Assembly (NCBI GenBank): GCA_040383605.1
Contig: JBEIDF010000093.1
Span: forward strand, 1-12,814
From: M3007 sp040383605
Lineage (GTDB): Bacteria; Bacteroidota; Bacteroidia; Chitinophagales; Saprospiraceae
Direction: 5' to 3'
DNA length: 12,814 nucleotides
Shown: one piece after another, positions 7,179 through 12,814 of the stretch
How positions within the stretch are numbered: position 1 is the first letter of the stretch
How the letters are laid out: each line of letters opens with the position of its first letter
Notes under the pieces: model-generated
Databases searched by the model: none
Told to the model about the DNA's origin: nothing
What the model saw: the letters and a program-made list of their open reading frames with translations, nothing else
Made by a program: the position numbers and the translations under genes

Positions 7179-9641
7179 TTGGTGAAAATCACAATCCATA
7201 TACGCAGCGTTTCCTGCTTCCTGCTCGGATTCGCTTTCTTCGCCTGGCCTGTCGGGCTGAGCGGCCAAACGACTTTTCAGCGGCAGTTGGACAGCCTGAA
7301 CGGGCTCTTCTGCCTGGAACAAACGGCCGACGGAAATTTCTGGATTGGCACTTTTTTAGGAAAATTACTGCGCTTGGACGCCAGCGGCAATTTGCTGAAC
7401 GGCTACAACCTGCGCCAGGGCGATACCGCCTCGGCCCGCTATGTGTACGACCTCGCGCGCGCGCCCGGCAGCGGGGTGTATGCCTTGTTCGATCGTTCAA
7501 ACCAGAATACCGCCCTCGACGACTGGCTGATCCTGGCCCGACTCGACCAAGCCGGCCAGCCGATGTGGCAAACCGCGGCGCACTATGGCGAAGTGCAACA
7601 CTGGGCGCACAACCGCATCGCGACGGATCCGGACGGCATTGTGTATGCGATGTCTATCCGGACGGAATTCCAGCAGGGCGGCGGCGCCACGTCCAACAAG
7701 ATCATCCTGACAAAGGTGTCGCCCGATGGCCTGGTCGTCTGGACGCGCCGGCTATCCAACGACGGACTGTGCTATCCGCGGGCTTTGCTGCACCTGTCGG
7801 ACGGCAGCCTGCTGATCTGCGGCAACGCGCAGCGCGCCGCCCCCTTCGGTTTTATCCTGCGGGTGTCGCCCAACGGCGAAGTGCTGCAGGCCTGGCGCTC
7901 GGCGCAATTTCTTTTCAAAGCAGCCGCCGAAATGCCCGACGGCTCCTGGGCCTTCGCAGCCACGGAAACCGGCCCGCTGCCGCAAACGACCTGCGTCCTC
8001 CGCATCAGCCCGACAGGCGATCTGATCTGGGCCCGGCGACTCGAAATACCCAATGCCCTGAACTGGATTCCTGCCCTGAACTGCTCGCCCGCCGGAGAAA
8101 TCACGATCGGCAATTACGAAACGCCCGGCGGACAGCCAACGGCCGATCTGATCGGCCTGCACGCAGACGGCAGCCTGCACTGGGCGCGGCGCTTCGATCT
8201 GTGTTATAATTACGGCGTATCCGCCCTCGTGAACACCCTGGACGGCGGCCTGGCCGCGCTGCGCTTCCGCCCGGGCGGACAACTTTTTTTAAAAACAGAT
8301 GCGGCCGGCAATTGCGCCGCCTGCCCGGCAACCGACGTCGCGCCGGCGTTGACGCCGGTTGCCGGCAGCTTTATAATTGACAACTGGCAATCGGAACCTG
8401 CGTCCGCGCCGCCCGCCGCCGCTACCGGCTTCCTGCCGTTCAGCGTGCCGGTTCGCGATTACTGCGGCCAGACCCCGCCGGTGGGCGGCATGCAACTCTC
8501 CGATGATACGCTCTGCGTCTTCGAGCCGCTGTCCGCACTCGCGTACGGCCCCGGCACGGCAGACAGCTATAGCTGGATTTTCCCCGGCGGCACGCCCGCT
8601 GCTGCTGCCGGAAAAGCCGTCAACGGCGTGGTTTTTAGCGTGCCGGGCGACCGGGAAATCACGCTGGTCAGCAAAGCCGGGTTTTGCCGCGATACCTTCC
8701 GGCAAACCATCGTGGCGACCGACGGCCCGCGCCAGTTTGAGCTCGGGCCGGACACGACCCTGTGCGGCGCCCTCGCAACGCTCAGCCTGGACGCCCGCAC
8801 GCCCGGCGCCGTCGAATATCTCTGGGAAAACGGCGCTTCGGATGCGATCCGAACCATCTCGGCCCCCGGCCGGTATATTGCAACTGCCCTGGCAGGCGCC
8901 TGCCGGCAGTCGGACACCATCGAAGTCCAGCTGCTGGCCGATTTTCAACTCAAGCTGCCCGCCGATACCACCCTGTGCGGCGCCGATACCATCTGGCTCG
9001 ACGCGACTACACCCGGAGCAGACGCCTACCGCTGGAACGACGGACTGGAAACCGCCCGACGACCGGTGTTCCGATCGGGTATTTATGCCGTTACGGCCTA
9101 TCGGACACCTTGCACCGCCGCCGACCTCGTGTCGGTGGATTGGTTTCCAAGCCCGCCGCCGCTGCCGGCGGATACGGTGATCTGTGTCGGCGAGCAGCTG
9201 GTATTGTCTGTGGGCGGAAGCCTGGCCGGACAAATCTGGTGGAACGACGAGCCGGGCGCCGCAACCTTCGAAGCGGAAGGGCCCGGACGGATTCGCCGGC
9301 GCATCGAATACCGGCAATGCCGCTTTGAAGACGAAACCCTGCTGCGGCAAGTGGAATGCCTGGACGGATTCGCCGTGTATGCCCCCAATGCCATCGCGCC
9401 CGAAAGCGGGAGCGACAATGCGTGGTTTACTTTATTCGGACCCGGGCTGGAAATACAAACACTCCGTATCTTTGACCGTTGGGGCAACCTCCTGTTCGAG
9501 CAGACCGGCGCGCCGGATGCGCGCTGGGACGGCCGCGTTTCCGGCAATCGGGCCTTGCCCGGCGTGTACCTCTGGACGGCTTTGCTGCGACAAAACGGCA
9601 AAGAGGGCCTGCTCAGGGGCGCCGTAACGGTCGTCCGATAA
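7179..9641 (+). CDS. T9SS type B (gliding motility-associated C-terminal) surface protein
   Basis: This 820-aa secreted protein has a signal peptide (hydrophobic 11-28, cleavage near SGQ at 28-30). Residues ~40-375 contain six or more repeats of the form LxRLDxxGxxxW (62-73, 118-130, 177-188, 226-238, 273-284, 324-335), suggesting a beta-propeller. A PKD-like segment with YSWIFPGG follows (436-515). Three Ig/PKD-like modules then each open with DTTLC or DTVIC (525-583, 596-653, 665-722). The C-terminus (728-820) is the CHU_C/TIGR04131-type domain: VYAPNAIAP, LRIFDRWGNLLFE and LPGVYLWTALL. Such proteins are exported by T9SS and act at the cell surface, often in adhesion; the ligand is unknown. 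No ATG is suitable: translation starts at TTG 7179 or, equally plausible, GTG 7182. Confidence 0.85.
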   Translation: MVKITIHIRSVSCFLLGFAFFAWPVGLSGQTTFQRQLDSLNGLFCLEQTADGNFWIGTFLGKLLRLDASGNLLNGYNLRQGDTASARYVYDLARAPGSGVYALFDRSNQNTALDDWLILARLDQAGQPMWQTAAHYGEVQHWAHNRIATDPDGIVYAMSIRTEFQQGGGATSNKIILTKVSPDGLVVWTRRLSNDGLCYPRALLHLSDGSLLICGNAQRAAPFGFILRVSPNGEVLQAWRSAQFLFKAAAEMPDGSWAFAATETGPLPQTTCVLRISPTGDLIWARRLEIPNALNWIPALNCSPAGEITIGNYETPGGQPTADLIGLHADGSLHWARRFDLCYNYGVSALVNTLDGGLAALRFRPGGQLFLKTDAAGNCAACPATDVAPALTPVAGSFIIDNWQSEPASAPPAAATGFLPFSVPVRDYCGQTPPVGGMQLSDDTLCVFEPLSALAYGPGTADSYSWIFPGGTPAAAAGKAVNGVVFSVPGDREITLVSKAGFCRDTFRQTIVATDGPRQFELGPDTTLCGALATLSLDARTPGAVEYLWENGASDAIRTISAPGRYIATALAGACRQSDTIEVQLLADFQLKLPADTTLCGADTIWLDATTPGADAYRWNDGLETARRPVFRSGIYAVTAYRTPCTAADLVSVDWFPSPPPLPADTVICVGEQLVLSVGGSLAGQIWWNDEPGAATFEAEGPGRIRRRIEYRQCRFEDETLLRQVECLDGFAVYAPNAIAPESGSDNAWFTLFGPGLEIQTLRIFDRWGNLLFEQTGAPDARWDGRVSGNRALPGVYLWTALLRQNGKEGLLRGAVTVVR

Positions 9642-9668
9642 TCCATTCGTCACTTTACGCCACACACC

Positions 9669-10097
9669 ATGCGTTCCACACTTTTTATCCTGTTTATTTT
9701 CCTCTCTCCCACCCTGTCGGCGCAGACCGGCCCGCGCGCCGAGACCGCCATCCGCGCCATCATGGCCCGCCAAGAGGCCGCCTGGAACCGAGGCGATCTG
9801 GAGGCTTTCATGGATGGCTACTGGCACTCCGACAGCCTACAGTTTATCGGCAGCCGGGGGCTTACCTACGGCTGGCAGCAGACGCTGGACAATTACCGCA
9901 AGGGCTATCCTGATCGGGCTGCGATGGGCACGTTGACCTTCACTTTGCTGAGTGTGGAGCCGCTATCGCGAAAAAGTGCTTTTGTGGTGGGAAAATGGCA
10001 TTTAAAACGCAACGCCGGCGATTTGAGCGGGCATTTTACGCTGTTGTGGAAAAAAATAAAAGGGGCATGGGTGATTGTGGCGGATCATTCCAGCTAA
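9669..10097 (+). CDS. Secreted SnoaL/NTF2-like protein (DUF4440 type)
   Basis: This 142-aa protein has a clear signal peptide (hydrophobic 4-16, cleavage after SA at 17-18) followed by an NTF2/SnoaL-like fold. AIRAIMARQEAAWNRGDLEAFMDGYW (27-52) is the typical N-terminal helix pair, FIGSRGLTYGWQQTLDNYRKGYP (59-81) is the second conserved block, and GHFTLLWKKIKGAWVIVADHSS (121-142) forms the closing strands. Relatives include DUF4440 proteins of unknown function and ketosteroid-isomerase-like enzymes, and no reaction can be assigned. It begins 27 bp after the T9SS gene and probably shares its transcript. Repeat copy 2 starts exactly at its stop codon, so the gene end is intact but the downstream region is element. 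Confidence 0.85.
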   Translation: MRSTLFILFIFLSPTLSAQTGPRAETAIRAIMARQEAAWNRGDLEAFMDGYWHSDSLQFIGSRGLTYGWQQTLDNYRKGYPDRAAMGTLTFTLLSVEPLSRKSAFVVGKWHLKRNAGDLSGHFTLLWKKIKGAWVIVADHSS

Positions 10098-10260
10098 GAG
10101 CATGTCTAAATTTATATTCTTTGCTAATATGAAAAGGATTTTTTAGCCAGACAAGGCGCTTTTTGCAGGCGTAATGGGACTAATTACGGCGAAAAAAGGA
10201 ACGAAGTATGGCGAAAAAAGACTTTCATATTAGCGAGAAATATAATTTTAGACATGCTCT
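10097..10260 (+). mobile_element. MITE-like ~165-bp element, copy 2
   Basis: Same element as at 15-178 and 10970-11134, in the same orientation as the latter. It begins on the last base of the SnoaL-like gene's TAA and fills nearly all of the 174-bp gap to the DUF2490 gene. The terminal inverted repeats pair AGAGCATGTCTAAA with TTTAGACATGCTCT. By eye it differs from copy 3 at about eight positions including one A deletion. The central CGTAAT/ATTACG hairpin is kept. No target duplication is evident. Confidence 0.78.
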
Positions 10261-10270
10261 AAGGATTTAA
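10208..10270 (+). other. Element mini-ORF ending 1 nt before DUF2490 start
   Basis: The repeat carries GGAACGAAGT then ATG at 10208, reading MAKKDFHISEKYNFRHALRI and stopping with TAA at 10268-10270. The next gene starts at ATG 10272. Ribosomes finishing this ORF would stop one base from that start, an arrangement that favours translational coupling. Whether the mini-ORF is translated is unknown. Confidence 0.35.
10261..10265 (+). promoter_or_regulatory. Shine-Dalgarno-like AAGGA of the DUF2490 gene
   Basis: AAGGA lies 6 nt before ATG 10272 and supports that start (or the adjacent ATG 10275). Clear Shine-Dalgarno sites are otherwise absent before the main genes of this window. Its first two A's directly abut the end of repeat copy 2, and all three copies have AA at the matching plus-strand position. 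Confidence 0.5.
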
Positions 10271-10271
10271 T

Positions 10272-10982
10272 ATGATGAAGAAACTTTTATGCGCGCTCCT
10301 GCTCGGGGCGATCGGGTACGCGGCTTCGGCGCAAAACGGGCGGTCCGGACTCGGAACCTGGAACGTGCTCAATATCCAGTATCAATACAACCCGCGTTGG
10401 ACCTTCTTTGGGGAGGCGCAGCTGCGCAGCCTGCGTTTGTACGATCATTTTCACTATTACGAGTACAAAGCGGGATTTGCCTACCGGATTGACAAGTACT
10501 TTTCCTTGACCGCCGGCATCGGCAATTACGACACGTATCGGGAGGGCGGCGATTTTGTCACGCCCAGGTTAAACGATGAAACCCGCACCTGGCTACAGTT
10601 GAATATGCGGCAGTATCTGGATCGGCTGAAATTCGAGCATCGGTACCGCGCGGAGCAGCGCTGGACCAGCAACGGATTCCGAAATCGCTTTCGTTACCGC
10701 CTGCAGGCGCTCGTGCCGCTCAACGGGAAAGAAATCAAGCCGGGAACAATCTATGCCGGTGTTTGGAATGAAATTTTCTTTACCAATCGCTCCCCGTACT
10801 TTGAGCGCAACCGCTTTTTTATCGGCGGCGGGTACAGCACGCGGTCGTGGCTCAATGTAGAGGCCGGCTGGGTGCGACAGTTCGATTTTCGGTTGAACGA
10901 CGAAATTGGGCGGGATTTTTTGCAGATCACCCTGCAGTTCCGGCTCGCGCGCAGCAGCCGCGCCCGCTCAGAGCGTGCCTAA
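10272..10982 (+). CDS. DUF2490 outer-membrane protein
   Basis: This 236-aa protein has a signal peptide (KK, hydrophobic 5-18, cleavage after ASA at 18-20) and then the alternating aromatic pattern of a small beta barrel that matches DUF2490: LGTWNVLNIQYQYNPRWTFFGEAQLRS (27-53), FEHRYRAEQRW (121-131), FRNRFRYRLQALVPL (136-150) and LNVEAGWVRQFDFR (194-207). The function is unknown. The expected natural end is near LQITLQFRL (217-225), the last barrel strand. The remaining ARSSRARSERA is basic and unusual, and its last three codons plus TAA lie inside repeat copy 3. The gene is thus flanked on both sides by the same element in direct orientation. Confidence 0.85.
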   Translation: MMKKLLCALLLGAIGYAASAQNGRSGLGTWNVLNIQYQYNPRWTFFGEAQLRSLRLYDHFHYYEYKAGFAYRIDKYFSLTAGIGNYDTYREGGDFVTPRLNDETRTWLQLNMRQYLDRLKFEHRYRAEQRWTSNGFRNRFRYRLQALVPLNGKEIKPGTIYAGVWNEIFFTNRSPYFERNRFFIGGGYSTRSWLNVEAGWVRQFDFRLNDEIGRDFLQITLQFRLARSSRARSERA

Positions 10983-11134
10983 AATTATATTCTCTGCTAA
11001 TATGAAAAGGATTTTTTAGCCAGACAAGGCGCTTTTTGCAGGCGTAATGGGACTAATTACGGCGAAAAAAAGGAACGAAGTATGGCTGAAAAAGACTTTC
11101 ATATTAGCGCGAAATATAATTTTAGACATGCTCT
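10970..11134 (+). mobile_element. MITE-like ~165-bp element, copy 3
   Basis: Third copy of the repeat, in direct orientation with copy 2 and 709 bp beyond it. Its left end, AGAGCGTGCCTAAA, lies inside the DUF2490 reading frame and supplies codons E, R, A and the stop. The right end is TTTAGACATGCTCT. The interior is nearly identical to copy 1, and no transposase is encoded. Confidence 0.78.
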
Positions 11135-11195
11135 AACGGAGCGGAGGCGAATCGGATCGTATGCACTCAAGAGAAATAGCAAAACCATTATCTGA
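11082..11195 (+). other. Element mini-ORF, copy 3, reading into flank
   Basis: This starts at the same ATG context as in the other copies (AGGAACGAAGT then ATG) and begins MAEKDFHISAKYNFRHAL. It continues past the repeat end for 19 more residues (TERRRIGSYALKRNSKTII) to a TGA. The downstream part is basic, has no recognised similarity and may be fortuitous. Confidence 0.25.
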
Positions 11196-11438
11196 ACCCC
11201 ATTACGCTTTTGCGCCGTTAACAATCGGCAAAGTGCACTTAAGTTTAGGACACAGCAGAAACCAAGTTTTTTAACACATTAGGACACCTTAGGAGGAAGC
11301 ACATTAGAACACTTAAGCGCCAGTGGGTTGATTCCTTCTTCGTAAAGCAATCTGACTCAAATGTTAAATCGTAAACTTAATCACGTTTTATATTCAAAAC
11401 TCTAAAACGCCCAACAGCCTAATGCCCCCACAAGCGCC
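11135..11438. other. Non-coding region with degenerate ACATTAGGACAC repeats
   Basis: About 300 bp lie between repeat copy 3 and the end of the minus-strand barrel gene. It holds no convincing gene or tRNA. Between 11238 and 11319 there are three related short units: CTTAAGTTTAGGACAC, AACACATTAGGACACCTTAGG and GCACATTAGAACACTTAAG. The rest (11320-11438) is AT-rich without visible structure, and no terminator for the minus-strand gene is apparent. Confidence 0.5.
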
Positions 11439-12653
11439 TCACCTCGAGAAATTATACTCCAAACCGACCACCCGAATCCCGTTGATGGGCGAGGTTGCCT
11501 GCGTTTGTGGGAAACCCACTGTAGGCCCGACGGTAGCAAACAGGTTGAACCAGCGTTTGTAGGACAGCGTATAGCCGACAAAAGGTTGCCAGTCGTAATA
11601 CTGCCAGGATTTGCCCGCCTGTTCCGGCTCGATCCAGGAAAAATTAGCGGCACGCACTTCTACGCCCATGATGGGTGAAATCTGCCAATTGGCGCGTTTC
11701 CCGATTCTGATCGATCGGAATTCGCCCGGTTTTTTAAAGTTGAGCGGGTAAAAACGCGCTTGCAGGCCTACGCCCAGCCCATTGGCTTGCGGCAGGATGT
11801 TGTTAAAGTTATTCTCATAGTGATAAAACGTACCTTGAACACCTAATAATATGGCCTGATTGATCCAGTAGTTTACCCTTGGGGAAATGGAAAACTCGCG
11901 ATACCGTAGCAGGGGAACATTGCCCGGCTGATCAGGGAATGGCTCGTGTTGGGTTGCGATGGCGCCTGAAGATGTCAACCCGATATTCCATGTCCGCTTA
12001 CGCCCGTCTTTCCAGTAGAAACTTCGTGCTTCTTTGGGAAGCGGCTCGTTCTTTTTAATGAATCTGGATTTAAAAGGCGTTTTGTATTTATCGGCAAAAT
12101 AAAAATTTATACCCACAAACGGTTGCGTCCAGTTGTAAACGTCGTTGTGTTTTTTCAGCGGCGTATAATTGATGAAACCTGCTTTTAAATGCAATTTTGA
12201 GGTCATTCGGTAATCGATTCCTACTCCCAAACTTCTGAAGTGATTTAATGTATCGCTTGTGTAGGGTTCGGCTATCCCGCAGGGGCAGAAGTTGCCCACC
12301 GTATAACCGCCCTCTACGTAAATACCCAACCGCTTCCGGGCGGTAAAATTGTATTGCGCGGTGAGCCCAAGCAACTGCGAGCGGTCTTTGGGCTCGCGTA
12401 TCACGGCTGTGATTACCAGCATATACTGGAGCCCCAGCCGCAGTTTGGCATTGATAGGCAGGGTACCCATCACATTGGCCGTGCTTTCGTATATTCTTTC
12501 ATCCGGCGACAATCCGGACGACAATGCGTATCGCTCCATTTTCAAGGGCGTATAATAAAACCCGATCGAGGGTTTTTCGGACCATTCTGAAGTTTGTCCG
12601 GCGAGATGGACGGAGGCAATGAGGCATAGGAGGAGGAGCGGCAGATTATTCAT
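11439..12653 (-). CDS. Outer-membrane beta-barrel-like protein, two-part
   Basis: This 404-aa protein has a signal peptide (LPLLLLCLIASVHLAGQ, 4-20) and no other long hydrophobic helix. The mature part is rich in alternating aromatic/hydrophobic strands and ends in VVGLEYNFSR, like a barrel-closing strand. It seems to have two similar halves, about 22-190 and 222-404, each ending in a related strand (NWTQPFVGINFYF at 174-186; DWQPFVGYTLSYKRW at 354-368), joined by a basic linker (191-221). I cannot assign a family. It could be one barrel with repeated hairpins or two tandem domains. A plausible promoter lies 30-60 bp upstream. It is not in an operon within the window. Confidence 0.72.
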   Translation of the reverse strand: MNNLPLLLLCLIASVHLAGQTSEWSEKPSIGFYYTPLKMERYALSSGLSPDERIYESTANVMGTLPINAKLRLGLQYMLVITAVIREPKDRSQLLGLTAQYNFTARKRLGIYVEGGYTVGNFCPCGIAEPYTSDTLNHFRSLGVGIDYRMTSKLHLKAGFINYTPLKKHNDVYNWTQPFVGINFYFADKYKTPFKSRFIKKNEPLPKEARSFYWKDGRKRTWNIGLTSSGAIATQHEPFPDQPGNVPLLRYREFSISPRVNYWINQAILLGVQGTFYHYENNFNNILPQANGLGVGLQARFYPLNFKKPGEFRSIRIGKRANWQISPIMGVEVRAANFSWIEPEQAGKSWQYYDWQPFVGYTLSYKRWFNLFATVGPTVGFPQTQATSPINGIRVVGLEYNFSR

Positions 12654-12682
12654 TTGTATAACTACATTTCATACGCACCCCA

Positions 12683-12715
12683 CAAATTTCCCGCCCTCGT
12701 CCCCTTATTTGCAAA
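12683..12715 (-). promoter_or_regulatory. Promoter of the barrel gene (TTTG-N21-GAAATTTG)
   Basis: On the minus strand a TTTG (12715-12712) is followed after 21 nt by GAAATTTG (12690-12683), which matches the Bacteroidota TAnnTTTG -7 box except at its first base. The spacing fits the known -33/-7 arrangement. The box ends 29 bp before the ATG at 12653. Confidence 0.45.
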
Positions 12716-12718
12716 TAA
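12705..12718. promoter_or_regulatory. 14-bp palindrome over the -33 box, possible operator
   Basis: TTATTTGCAAATAA is a perfect palindrome that covers the proposed -33 TTTG of the barrel gene. A dimeric regulator bound here would interfere with the promoter. The assignment rests only on symmetry and position. Confidence 0.35.
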
Positions 12719-12722
12719 ATCC

Positions 12723-12810
12723 GTCCCGGATTCCGGGACGCGAAAAAAAATCGTCTCAAATTCCGGGACAAAATGGCCGCGAGACGCGTTTTTGTCTCAG
12801 ATTCCAGGAC
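12723..12810. repeat. Three spaced 17-bp repeats, GTCyCrrATTCCrGGAC
   Basis: Units at 12723-12739 (GTCCCGGATTCCGGGAC), 12753-12769 (GTCTCAAATTCCGGGAC) and 12794-12810 (GTCTCAGATTCCAGGAC) are related direct repeats with gaps of 13 and 24 bp. The first is a perfect palindrome around its central base. They lie upstream of the barrel gene and may continue past the window edge. They could be protein-binding sites or an intergenic repeat family. Confidence 0.65.
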
Positions 12811-12814
12811 AGCG

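Noticed and set aside
7179..7184. Frameshift or missing 5' end of the 820-aa gene because it lacks an ATG
   Set aside because: The TTG/GTG start sits directly before a complete signal peptide, so the N-terminus is intact.
8289..9350. 353-codon minus-strand frame within the T9SS type B gene
   Set aside because: Antisense to a gene with clear signal peptide, repeats and CHU_C domain; the translation is low-complexity and lacks motifs.
11161..11277. 38-codon ORF starting ATG at 11161
   Set aside because: No ribosome site, no recognised similarity, and it runs into the degenerate short repeats; likely chance.
12723..12810. Possible CRISPR array
   Set aside because: Repeats are only 17 bp, imperfect, and separated by unequal gaps of 13 and 24 bp; there are no cas genes.

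Overview
The window looks like chromosomal DNA of a member of the Bacteroidota, probably a Saprospiria-type lineage (class-level placement is a guess). The reasons are: two secreted proteins with the two classic type IX secretion (T9SS) C-terminal domains, one type A sorting domain and one CHU_C/gliding-motility-associated type B domain; a DUF2490 outer-membrane protein; promoter-like TAnnTTTG boxes; few Shine-Dalgarno sequences; and a CarB without the C-terminal allosteric domain, which fits what I recall of many Bacteroidota. Base composition is moderately GC-rich in the genes and AT-rich in the repeats.

Layout. Bases 1-600 hold an inverted copy of a ~165-bp repeat element, a 5'-truncated Uma2-type nuclease gene behind it, and a small hairpin. 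Bases 634-1855 hold an NAD(P)-binding oxidoreductase (+) facing an intact Uma2-family gene (-) with 4 bp between them. Bases 1903-4740 hold carB (-), the large subunit of carbamoyl-phosphate synthase. The 225-bp divergent region 4741-4965 contains a strong -7 box, a 14-codon leader ORF, an intrinsic terminator pointing at carB and a possible competing structure. Together these look like a transcription attenuator. Bases 4966-10097 (+) hold a secreted alpha/beta hydrolase with a T9SS tag, a hairpin, then a tight cluster: flavin reductase, an 820-aa T9SS type B surface protein, and a secreted SnoaL/NTF2-like protein. Bases 10097-11134 hold a DUF2490 gene enclosed by two direct copies of the ~165-bp element. 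Bases 11135-11438 are non-coding with short degenerate repeats. Bases 11439-12653 (-) hold a 404-aa outer-membrane barrel-like protein, preceded by a promoter-like sequence, a 14-bp palindrome and three spaced 17-bp repeats that run to the window edge.

How it fits together. carB supplies carbamoyl phosphate for pyrimidine and arginine synthesis and seems independently regulated; no carA is beside it. The remaining genes mostly encode cell-surface or secreted proteins with no single evident pathway. The most interesting features are the carB leader and the family of three MITE-like elements. Those elements have ~37-bp terminal inverted repeats and a conserved mini-ORF, and they have reshaped gene ends: one truncates a Uma2 gene, one supplies the whole leader and part of the ribosome-binding site of the DUF2490 gene, and one supplies that gene's last three codons and its stop.
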